Origin: Actinoallomurus liliacearum
Lineage (GTDB): Bacteria > Actinomycetota > Actinomycetes > Streptosporangiales > Streptosporangiaceae
NCBI RefSeq assembly: GCF_039542035.1
Contig: NZ_BAABHJ010000027.1
Location: forward strand, 124,001-188,000
DNA: 64,000 nucleotides
Reading direction: 5' to 3'
Shown here: positions 7,169 through 13,820 of the stretch, one piece after another
Layout of the letters: every line of letters starts with the position of its first letter
How positions within the stretch are numbered: position 1 is the stretch's first letter
Program-made: the position numbers and the translations under genes
Notes under the pieces: generated by a model
What the model saw: the letters and a program-made list of their open reading frames with translations, nothing else
What the model was told of the DNA's origin: nothing
The model's database searches: none

Positions 7169-8659
7169 TCAGCGCGGCGGCGCGAACCAGGGCGGGAGAT
7201 AGACCCGCCAGTGACGCCCGAGCCCGGACAACGGGTGGGCGACCCAGGTGGCGGCGTAGCCGGGCGGCGGCGTGCCCGGCGACAGGATCCCCGTCGGTTC
7301 CCGGCGTGCGGTCTCGAGCAGCCGCGCGGGGGTGGTCGAGGCGAGAACGCCGCCGATCTCCCCGGTCCCGCAGCCGAGGTAGAAGGCGACCGGCACCGAC
7401 CGCGGTCCGCTGAGCAGGCACGGCCGGCGCAGCCCGAGCCGTTCGAGCGCCGCCGCGCCGCGTACGTACGTCCGGCGCTCGGCCGCGTTCTCCCGCACCT
7501 GCCGGGACAGCGCCATCCCCTGGGAGCCGAGCTGGGCCAGCAGGGCCATGACGATCAGGCCGGCCAGCGGCCGGCGGAGACGGGGAACGGCCGCCGGAAG
7601 CCGGGTCAGGCACTCGGCGACGGGCAGTGCCAGCAGCGCGTACGCGGGCAGCAGGAACCGCGGCGCGGCGTATCCCAGGAGCAGCAGGTACGGCACGGCC
7701 GCCGAGACGCCGCACGCGGCGGCGACCGCGACCGGGCCCACGGCGCGGGCACGGGCCGCCAGCACCAGGCCGCCGGCGGCGAGCAGCGGAACGGCGGCCC
7801 ACCAGAGCGTGAGTCCCGGACGCTGGACGCCGACCCCGCAGGGACGGCAGAGCAACGGCCCGTTCACGGCGGACAGCTCGTACAGAAGTCCGCGCGGATG
7901 CCAGGCGATGCCGCCCTCGATGGCGCTGGACCTGCTGAGCCGCGCGAGCGGTCCGCCGTAGCGCAGGTACGCCTCGGCGATCCACTGCGCGGCGCCGAGC
8001 GCGAGGCCCGTGAGGACGGCGATCAGGACCGGGCGCCGCCGCCTCCGCACCGCCACCGCCGCGATCGGCAGCGGCAGCGCGATCCAGAAGGCGTCCCCCG
8101 GCCGCATGAGCGTGGTGACGGCCCCCGCGAGGACGATTCCGACGAGGGCACCCCGGCCGCCCGTCACGGCGTACCGCGCGAACCAGCCGGCCAGGGCCAC
8201 TCCCCCGACGGCGACCCAGAAGTTCGGGATGACCTCGGAGACGTAATAGCCGGTGACCCACAGCCCGCTGAACAGGAGCGCCGCCAGCGGCACGACGGCC
8301 CGGCGGGAGGTCACCGCGAGCCAGGGCGCGTAGGCGAGGACGATCGCGGCCGCTCCGACGACGGCGAGGTAGGCCCGGAGCACGACGACCGACCCCGTGA
8401 CCCACACGACCGGCGCGATGAGGTACGTGACGCCGCGCGCCCGGGGCGCGCTGAAGAAGGCCGCCGGGATCCGCGGGCTCACCTGGGTGATGTAGAGGGC
8501 CTCGTCCCAGCCGACGGTGCCGTGCCGTACGACGACGGCGAACTCGAGCGCGGTCAGGGCCACGGCCACGGCGACCAGCCACACGGCGGGACGGCGGATG
8601 AGGTCGGCCGGCTTCGGCACCGCCCGATCGGCCGGTCGCGGCAGCATCCGGGTGCTCAC
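7169..8659 (-). CDS. polytopic membrane protein, GT-C glycosyltransferase-like
   Basis: Integral membrane protein of about 496 aa with around ten hydrophobic helices. After the first helix comes an acidic loop with WDEALYITQVSPRI, which has the placement of the catalytic Asp/Glu loop of GT-C (ArnT/PMT-type) mannosyltransferases. No further family motif is certain. The C-terminal 110 residues are non-membrane (CLLSGPRSVPVAFYLGCGTG and onward) and would face outside, as in lipid-linked sugar transferases. GTG at 8659 is chosen because it precedes the first helix by a short basic segment; an ATG at 8647 is possible. It stands alone, divergent from the tRNA-like RNA cluster. Confidence 0.6.
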   Translation of the reverse strand: MSTRMLPRPADRAVPKPADLIRRPAVWLVAVAVALTALEFAVVVRHGTVGWDEALYITQVSPRIPAAFFSAPRARGVTYLIAPVVWVTGSVVVLRAYLAVVGAAAIVLAYAPWLAVTSRRAVVPLAALLFSGLWVTGYYVSEVIPNFWVAVGGVALAGWFARYAVTGGRGALVGIVLAGAVTTLMRPGDAFWIALPLPIAAVAVRRRRRPVLIAVLTGLALGAAQWIAEAYLRYGGPLARLSRSSAIEGGIAWHPRGLLYELSAVNGPLLCRPCGVGVQRPGLTLWWAAVPLLAAGGLVLAARARAVGPVAVAAACGVSAAVPYLLLLGYAAPRFLLPAYALLALPVAECLTRLPAAVPRLRRPLAGLIVMALLAQLGSQGMALSRQVRENAAERRTYVRGAAALERLGLRRPCLLSGPRSVPVAFYLGCGTGEIGGVLASTTPARLLETARREPTGILSPGTPPPGYAATWVAHPLSGLGRHWRVYLPPWFAPPR

Positions 8660-8788
8660 CCGACCCCCGTCTCGCCGTCCGGCCGCGGCCGGAGTCTCCC
8701 CTGGACGTCCCAAGAGTCGTGCGGGTCGACGAACGGACGATGTCCGACGGCTGAACGGCGGCCCTCCACGGGGGGTCGGCTGCCCGTC

Positions 8789-8860
8789 TCCGTACGCTCG
8801 CTACGGCAGGGCCGCGGCCCGGCATCCGTCACCCTCGCCCCCAATAGGGCCGCCCCGCAT
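8789..8860 (+). repeat. possible remnants of further tRNA-like units
   Basis: Two stretches resemble the promoter plus 5' acceptor strand of the three intact units: CCGTACGCTCGC followed by CAGGGCCG near 8790-8813, and CCGTCACCCTCGCC followed by AGGGCCG near 8826-8852. The D-arm and T-arm sequences are missing. They look like decayed or truncated copies; chance similarity in GC-rich DNA is not excluded. Confidence 0.3.
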
Positions 8861-8864
8861 CCGT

Positions 8865-8870
8865 TACGCT
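8865..8870 (+). promoter_or_regulatory. -10 box of tRNA-like RNA A
   Basis: TACGCT within CCGTTACGCTCGCC, ending 7 nt before the first base of the extended acceptor stem, so transcription should start at or next to the stem. No clear -35 is seen. Confidence 0.55.
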
Positions 8871-8877
8871 CGCCTCC

Positions 8878-8953
8878 GCAGGGTCGTAGCGCAGAGGTCG
8901 TCGCGCCCGACTGCACATCGGGAGGACGCCGGTTCGATTCCGGTCGGCCCTGC
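8878..8953 (+). ncRNA. tRNA-like RNA A (GCA anticodon-like loop)
   Basis: Folds as a complete cloverleaf. From 8880 the tRNA numbering fits exactly for 73 nt: 7-bp acceptor AGGGTCG/CGGCCCT, U8-A9, a short D-stem GCG/CGC with a GG-containing loop, an anticodon stem CCCGA/TCGGG with loop CTGCACA (U33, GCA at 34-36), variable AGGAC, and T-arm GCCGG-TTCGATT-CCGGT. The acceptor is extended outward by two more pairs to 9 bp, so the natural ends are 8878 and 8953. G73 and the A1-U72 pair are wrong for a normal tRNA-Cys, and the body is nearly identical to the two following units. I read it as a tRNA-like RNA rather than a standard translational tRNA, but a functional tRNA-Cys-like molecule cannot be excluded. 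Confidence 0.65.
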
Positions 8954-8964
8954 CCCGTGTCCGT

Positions 8965-8970
8965 TAGGCT
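8965..8970 (+). promoter_or_regulatory. -10 box of tRNA-like RNA B
   Basis: TAGGCT within CCGTTAGGCTCGCC, ending 6 nt before the extended stem of unit B. The 14-bp context is nearly the same as for unit A. Confidence 0.55.
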
Positions 8971-8976
8971 CGCCCC

Positions 8977-9052
8977 GCGGAGCCGTAGCGCAGAGGTCGT
9001 CGCGCCCGACGCCACAGCGGGAGGACGCCGGTTCGATTCCGGTCGGCTCCGC
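8977..9052 (+). ncRNA. tRNA-like RNA B
   Basis: Second unit, 24 bp after the first. The D-arm block TAGCGCAGAGGTCGTCGCGC and the T-arm block GCCGGTTCGATTCCGGT are identical to unit A. The acceptor stem has a different sequence yet pairs perfectly over 9 bp (GCGGAGCCG with CGGCTCCGC), so the stem covaries between copies. The anticodon arm is the same length as in A (CCCGA, loop CGCCACA, GCGGG) but position 33 is G and the closing pair is A-G. This weakens decoding while preserving the cloverleaf. Confidence 0.6.
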
Positions 9053-9144
9053 CTTCCCGTGCCTCGACCTCTCCGGCCTGTCCTGGCTGCCCGTACCCGC
9101 CGCCCGACCGGCCCGGGGGCGGCGCGGGGACCCCCCACGCCGCG

Positions 9145-9168
9145 CGGCCTTTTCGCGGGGAAAGGCCG
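9145..9168 (+). terminator. hairpin between tRNA-like units B and C
   Basis: CGGCCTTT and AAAGGCCG form an 8-bp stem with an 8-nt loop, about 90 bp after unit B. It could end the transcript of units A and B. The remaining gap between B and C holds no gene that I can see. Confidence 0.35.
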
Positions 9169-9207
9169 GAAATCGCGAGCCGTTCCTGCAATGTCCGGGT
9201 CGTTCGC

Positions 9208-9213
9208 TACGCT
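9208..9213 (+). promoter_or_regulatory. -10 box of tRNA-like RNA C
   Basis: TACGCT, ending 7 nt before the extended acceptor stem of unit C, the same spacing as for unit A. Confidence 0.5.
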
Positions 9214-9220
9214 CTCCCAC

Positions 9221-9297
9221 GGCAAGGCCGTAGCGCAGAGGTCGTCGCGCCTTACAGCGGGTTGGAGGACGCCGGTTCGAATCCGGCCGGCCTTGCC
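9221..9297 (+). ncRNA. tRNA-like RNA C (degenerate anticodon arm)
   Basis: Third unit. The acceptor extends to 10 bp (GGCAAGGCCG with CGGCCTTGCC) and again differs in sequence from A and B while staying paired. The D-arm block is identical to the others, and the T-arm is GCCGG-TTCGAAT-CCGGC. The anticodon arm is one base shorter (CCTTACAGCGGGTTGG) and cannot form a normal 5-bp stem with a 7-nt loop. The acceptor strand is followed at once by CCCCTTTT, so the closing stem may also act as a terminator. The ATG of the zinc-ribbon/SDR gene lies only 11 bp downstream. Confidence 0.55.
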
Positions 9298-9307
9298 CCT
9301 TTTCGTC

Positions 9308-10855
9308 ATGCGATCGGCGGGGGTGTCGGTGGTGGTGGTCGATCCGGACCTGACCGAGGCGCGGGCCGGGTCCGGCACCGGCACCGGCGACGCCGAGATC
9401 GACGCGTGCCTTCGGGTGCTCACGCGGGCCCGCGGGACGCACCCGGACGATCCGCGCTGGGCGGCCGTTCGCGAGGCCGCCGCGCAGCTCTACCAGGCCG
9501 ACAAGAAGGCGCGGAAGGCGATTCGCCGCGCCGACCGCAGACGCCAGGACCGCGAGGCCATGGCCGCGTCCGCGCGGTTCCGGGAGCAGGACCCCGCGTC
9601 CGGGCCCGACCCGGTGGAGGAGCGGTCCGCACGGCCCGCGCGCCCACTGGCCGGCACCCGGCGCTGCTACGTCTGCAAGACCTCGTACGGGCAGGTGCAT
9701 CCCGAGTACCACCTGCTGTGCCCGGCCTGCGCCGAGGAGAATTCCGCCCGCCGGCACGCCCGGTGCGACCTGCGCGGCCGCCGGGCCGTCGTGACCGGCG
9801 GCCGGGTGAAGATCGGTTTCCAGGTGGCCTTGAAACTGCTGCGCGACGGCGCGGAGGTGCTGGTCACCACCCGCTTCCCCCGGGACGCCGCCCGCCGGTT
9901 CGCGGCCGAGCCCGACGCCGCCGGCTGGCTGGACCGGCTGCACGTCCACGGTGTCGACCTGCTCGACCTGGCCGCCGTCGCGCACCTGCTGGACTCCGTC
10001 CACGGCCGCTTCTCGTCCCTCGACATCCTCGTGAACAACGCGGCGCAGACCATCCGCCGGCCCGTCGCGTACCACCGTGCGGTGCGCGAGGCCGAGAGCT
10101 CTCCGCTGACCGGCCTCGCCGCGCGGATCGACGTGACCGACGCCCGGCAGGCCGCCGCGCCGGCCGGGTTCGCGTTGGAGGTCTCGGCTCTGCCGGGCGC
10201 CGCGGCATCCGGGCTCCCGGCGCCCGACGGCTCGGCGCCGCCCGCCGACGCGCCGGCGCCCGGCCCCGTCCGCACTATGGCCGGCGGCGCGATCGAGACG
10301 AGGGACGACGCGATCGAGGCGCTCTTCCCGTCCGGCCGCACGGACGAGACCGGGCAGCCGCTGGACCTGCGCGACCGCAACAGCTGGAGTCTCCGGCTGC
10401 ACGAGGTCGACCCGGCCGAGTGGCTGGAGGTCCAGATGGTGAACTCCTTCGCGCCGTTCCTGCTGACGGCCCGGCTGCGCGGCCTGCTGGAGGCGTCTCC
10501 CTGTCCGGACCGCTACGTCGTGCAGGTCTCGGCGATGGAGGGCAGCTTCTCCCGCGGGTTCAAGACCGTACGCCACCCGCACACGAACATGGCCAAGGCC
10601 GCGCTGAACATGCTGACGCGTACGTCCGCCGCCGACTACGCGGCCTCGGGCATCTACATGACCAGCGTGGACACCGGCTGGGTGACCGACGAACGCCCCC
10701 ATCCGGACAAGATCGCCCAGCGCGAGGCCGGGTTCCGCCCGCCGCTGGACGTCATCGACGGCGCCGCGCGGGTCTACGACCCGATCGTGCGCGGCGTGGG
10801 CGGCGAACGGCTGTCCGGCCTGTTCCTGAAGGACTACCGACCGGTGGATTGGTGA
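9308..10855 (+). CDS. zinc-ribbon / SDR-fold protein
   Basis: Protein of 515 aa in three parts. Residues about 50-100 are strongly basic and helical (KKARKAIRRADRRRQDR). Residues 120-141 form a Cys4 zinc ribbon (CYVC ... CPAC). From about 155 there is a short-chain dehydrogenase Rossmann fold: VVTGGRVKIGFQ nucleotide loop, LDILVNNAAQ near 243 and VQVSAMEG with the SDR Ser near 405. The catalytic YxxxK position reads T-x-x-x-K (HPHTNMAKAALNM), so the usual Tyr is missing. I recall an SDR subgroup with the same HTNMxKAA element, so this may be a conserved variant and not decay. A low-complexity insert spans about 285-325. The start is uncertain: the ATG has no Shine-Dalgarno, and GTGs follow at 9323 and 9329. 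It is the first gene of a six-gene operon directly after the tRNA-like RNAs. Confidence 0.75.
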   Translation: MRSAGVSVVVVDPDLTEARAGSGTGTGDAEIDACLRVLTRARGTHPDDPRWAAVREAAAQLYQADKKARKAIRRADRRRQDREAMAASARFREQDPASGPDPVEERSARPARPLAGTRRCYVCKTSYGQVHPEYHLLCPACAEENSARRHARCDLRGRRAVVTGGRVKIGFQVALKLLRDGAEVLVTTRFPRDAARRFAAEPDAAGWLDRLHVHGVDLLDLAAVAHLLDSVHGRFSSLDILVNNAAQTIRRPVAYHRAVREAESSPLTGLAARIDVTDARQAAAPAGFALEVSALPGAAASGLPAPDGSAPPADAPAPGPVRTMAGGAIETRDDAIEALFPSGRTDETGQPLDLRDRNSWSLRLHEVDPAEWLEVQMVNSFAPFLLTARLRGLLEASPCPDRYVVQVSAMEGSFSRGFKTVRHPHTNMAKAALNMLTRTSAADYAASGIYMTSVDTGWVTDERPHPDKIAQREAGFRPPLDVIDGAARVYDPIVRGVGGERLSGLFLKDYRPVDW

Positions 10856-10857
10856 AG

Positions 10858-11988
10858 ATGGAGCCGACGCCCGTACGCTGCCCCGCGATCGAGCATCCCG
10901 ACGTGCCGCCCGCCGACCCGGCGGACCTCGCGCCGCTGCTCGACCGGCTCGCCGCCCCGGCCCCCGTGGCGGCCGACGAGACCTTCCCGCTCGGCGCCGT
11001 ACGCCCGGACGGCCGGGTCGACCTGTGCAAGCAGGGCCTCGGCCCGGCGGGCGCGGCCCTGCTGCTCCCCGTCGCGGCGGCCTCGCCGCACGCCGCGCAC
11101 CTGTTGCTCGGCACCAACGCGATCGGGACCGAGGGAGCGCGAACCGTCGCCGCCGCGCTGGTCCCCGGACACGGCCTGCGGACGCTGTACCTCGGCTGCA
11201 ACCGCATCGACGCGACCGGCGCCGAGGCGCTCGCCGACCGGCTGGCCGACGACACCACCGTCCACGCCCTGTGGCTGAAGCGCAACCCGGTGCGGGACGC
11301 CGGCGTGCGCGCGCTCGCCGCGATGCTGCGCCGGAACACGACGATCCGCACGCTGGACCTGGTCAACACCGGGCTCACCGTCGACGGGCTGCGGGCCCTG
11401 CTGGCCGCGCTCACCGAGCGGCCGGCGCCGGTCGAGCGGCTGTTCCTCGGCGGCAACGGGCTGGGTCCCGAGTCGGCGGACACGCTCGCCGCGCTGGTCC
11501 GTGAGGCAGGAGTCCGCGAACTGTACGCCCCGGCCAACCACCTCGGCGACGGCGGCGTCACGACGCTCGCCGCGGCGGCCGACCCGGCGCGGCCCGTGCG
11601 CCTCGGCCTCGGCGGCAACGGCATCGGCCCGGACGGCGCGCGGGCGCTGGCCGACGCCCTCCACGGCATCGAGGCGCTGGACCTGGGGCGCCCGCCGTCC
11701 GAGCGCGCCCTGGGGGCGCCCGCCAACGTCACCGGCGACGCGGGCGCGGCGACGCTGGCCGCCGCGCTGCCCGGCAGCCCGCTGCGCCACCTGGACCTGC
11801 GCCACACGGGGATCACGGGCCATGGCGCCAAGGCCGTGCTGGCCGCCGTCCCGGACGACACCCGGCTGGAGTTCGTCGGGTTCGGGCCGGGGGTGCCGCG
11901 CCGGGTGAAACGCGCCCTGGCACCCCGGCTGCGGCCCGTCTCCGGACCTCATCCGGACGTGCACGCGATCGGGAGCCTGTACCGGTGA
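10858..11988 (+). CDS. leucine-rich repeat protein (RNase-inhibitor type)
   Basis: Protein of 376 aa made mostly of ribonuclease-inhibitor/NLRC-like leucine-rich repeats of about 28 residues from residue 60 onward. Recurrent units read LxxLYLGCNRIDATGAEALA, VHALWLKRNPVRDAGVRALA, IRTLDLVNTGLTVDGLRALL and VERLFLGGNGLGPESADTLA. There is no signal peptide or membrane helix, so it is a cytosolic binding scaffold. The ATG is 2 bp after the stop of the SDR gene, and its own stop overlaps the next start (GTGA), so it is co-translated in the operon. A role as a recognition arm for partner proteins or RNA is inferred only from fold and context. Confidence 0.85.
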   Translation: MEPTPVRCPAIEHPDVPPADPADLAPLLDRLAAPAPVAADETFPLGAVRPDGRVDLCKQGLGPAGAALLLPVAAASPHAAHLLLGTNAIGTEGARTVAAALVPGHGLRTLYLGCNRIDATGAEALADRLADDTTVHALWLKRNPVRDAGVRALAAMLRRNTTIRTLDLVNTGLTVDGLRALLAALTERPAPVERLFLGGNGLGPESADTLAALVREAGVRELYAPANHLGDGGVTTLAAAADPARPVRLGLGGNGIGPDGARALADALHGIEALDLGRPPSERALGAPANVTGDAGAATLAAALPGSPLRHLDLRHTGITGHGAKAVLAAVPDDTRLEFVGFGPGVPRRVKRALAPRLRPVSGPHPDVHAIGSLYR

Positions 11989-13820
11989 GTTCCACCGTCG
12001 TCCCGGGGCTGCCGCCCCGGCCTCCGTCGCGGTCCCATCCGCCGCACGAGGCGTCCCGGCTCCGCCGGATCCGGCGGTACGCCGTGCCCCGCTGGATGAT
12101 CGAGCAGGCCACCGAACGCCGGCTCGCCGGCGACTGGCGCGGCGCCTGCGCGGCCGCCAACGTCGACGTCGCCTTCGACCTCGCCGACGTGGCCGACGAG
12201 CACGGCGCCGCCGTCGCCGCCGAACTCGAGGACGACCTCCTCAACCTCGCACCCGACCTGCTGCGCTGGCACCTGCCCCGGCTGGACCGCGGGCGTACGA
12301 CGATCGTCCCCGACCAGGTGATCGTCCTCAGCGCGCCGGGGACGCCGTCCGGTGGCCCCTCGCTGTTCGTCCGGACGCCGCGCTGGATGGTCCACGGCCC
12401 GCAGCGGCTGACCCTCGGCTTCGGCCACGCGTCGGCCGATTACGTCTTCCTGGACACCGACGTCTCCTACTGCGCGTTCTGGCACGGCCTCGTCCAGCGG
12501 TGGAGCACCGCCCGGCACCTGTGGGACGTACGGCACGCCGGTGACCTGCGCGAACGCTGTGGTGGGGACGCGGGCCGGGCGCCGTTCTTCGAGGCCGACG
12601 GCACTCCCCGGGCGCTGCCCGCCGCCGACCCCGGTCGCGCCGATCCGGCGGCGCACACCGAGTGGGTCACCCTGCTGCACGAGAGGGGCGAGGTCGCGGC
12701 GGCCTTCGCCGCGGCGGGCGTCGCCCTGGACGCCGAACGCGTCGAGATCGAGCCCTATTTCAGCGTCAAGGAGGTCGAACCGCTCGACGTGTTCGAGCGG
12801 ATGCCCCTGGCCCTGACGCGGCTGGAGGCGGAGATCCGAAGGCTGGCGGAGCGGACGGGACGGGACCGCTTCTGGATCCCGTACACCCATTACGCCACCG
12901 TCATCCTCGAGGCCGGTCCCTCGCAGGTCCGGGTCCGCGTCGTCGCCAACGAGGGAGGCAGGGAGCCGGACGACGCCGCGGTGCTGCCCGAGGCGTGCTG
13001 GCGCCGCCTGCCCGACCTGGACCTGCTGCGCGACGGCGGCACCCCGCCGGAGCGGCTGCATCCGCTCGTGCGGGACGCGCTGTTCCCCGGCCGTGCGGCC
13101 GCCGACGGCCCGGTCGGTCCGCCCGGCCCGGAGGCGCCCGCCCCGGTCCGGGTGCGCTGCCGGGACGCCTGGCACGAGGTGTCCTCCCGTGGAGGCGTCC
13201 TCCACATCCCGCACGACGAGGAGGAGCAGCGGCGTGAGAGCGCGATGCGGGCGTTCGGCGGCGCGATCGCCGGCTGCTTCGCCGTACGGGAGACGTGGAC
13301 GTCCGGCACCGGGCGGCTGCCGAAGGCGCTGCGCGACCAGCGTCGGGAGCTGTTCTCCCGGGTCGAGCACGGAGACCTGCCCGGAGTCGTCGAGCTGCTC
13401 GACGCCGGTGTCGACCCCCGGATCCGCGACGGCCGGCGGCGCACCCTGCTGCACCTGCTGCATCTGCTGGACCCCGGCGTCGACGTCCGGGGCGTGGGCC
13501 CGAAGCGCCGCGAGTTGCTGCACCGGCTGGGCCTCCTCGACCACGACGGTCTGCTCGCCCGGCTCCTGGCCGCGGGCGTGGACATCGACGCGCGCGACGT
13601 GGAGGGGCGGACGCCGCTGTTCGCGGCGATCTGCGGGGACGGCTCGCCGGCGCTGGTGCGGGCGCTGCTCGACGCCGGCGCGCGGATCGACCTGAAGGGC
13701 GAGATCCACGAGGAGGAGATGTCGATCTACCGGCTCCTCCAACTGCAGCCCCGCGACGACCTGGACTTCCTCGTGGAACGGATCGAGCGCGACCATCCGG
13801 AGCTCACCGAGGAATGGTGA
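11985..13820 (+). CDS. ankyrin-repeat protein 1
   Basis: Protein of 611 aa. Residues about 28-95 form a conserved N-terminal module (RRIRRYAVPRWMIEQATERR ... LEDDLLNLAPDLLRWH) shared almost unchanged with the next gene. A large middle region of unknown fold follows. The C-terminal 170 residues carry ankyrin repeats, e.g. HGDLPGVVELLDAGVDPRIR, DHDGLLARLLAAGVDIDARD and GDGSPALVRALLDAGARIDL. The start is the GTG overlapping the LRR stop codon. No signal peptide or enzyme motif is seen. The pairing with LRR, MoxR and VWA genes suggests a cytosolic multiprotein assembly in which this is a recruitment subunit. Confidence 0.8.
   Translation: MSSTVVPGLPPRPPSRSHPPHEASRLRRIRRYAVPRWMIEQATERRLAGDWRGACAAANVDVAFDLADVADEHGAAVAAELEDDLLNLAPDLLRWHLPRLDRGRTTIVPDQVIVLSAPGTPSGGPSLFVRTPRWMVHGPQRLTLGFGHASADYVFLDTDVSYCAFWHGLVQRWSTARHLWDVRHAGDLRERCGGDAGRAPFFEADGTPRALPAADPGRADPAAHTEWVTLLHERGEVAAAFAAAGVALDAERVEIEPYFSVKEVEPLDVFERMPLALTRLEAEIRRLAERTGRDRFWIPYTHYATVILEAGPSQVRVRVVANEGGREPDDAAVLPEACWRRLPDLDLLRDGGTPPERLHPLVRDALFPGRAAADGPVGPPGPEAPAPVRVRCRDAWHEVSSRGGVLHIPHDEEEQRRESAMRAFGGAIAGCFAVRETWTSGTGRLPKALRDQRRELFSRVEHGDLPGVVELLDAGVDPRIRDGRRRTLLHLLHLLDPGVDVRGVGPKRRELLHRLGLLDHDGLLARLLAAGVDIDARDVEGRTPLFAAICGDGSPALVRALLDAGARIDLKGEIHEEEMSIYRLLQLQPRDDLDFLVERIERDHPELTEEW

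Noticed and set aside
8880..8952. Standard tRNA-Cys (GCA)
   Set aside because: The cloverleaf fits, but G73, the A1-U72 pair, the weak D-stem and near identity with two units lacking a usable anticodon argue against an ordinary tRNA-Cys. Left as tRNA-like.
8878..9297. CRISPR array
   Set aside because: Only three repeats of irregular spacing (99 and 244 bp apart), no spacer pattern and no cas genes. The repeats fold as tRNA-like RNAs.
8864..10702. Long open frame on the minus strand across the zinc-ribbon/SDR gene
   Set aside because: It is the antisense of a gene with clear domains, runs through the tRNA-like units, and encodes a composition-driven Gly/Arg/Val string without motifs. Such shadows are expected at 70 percent GC.
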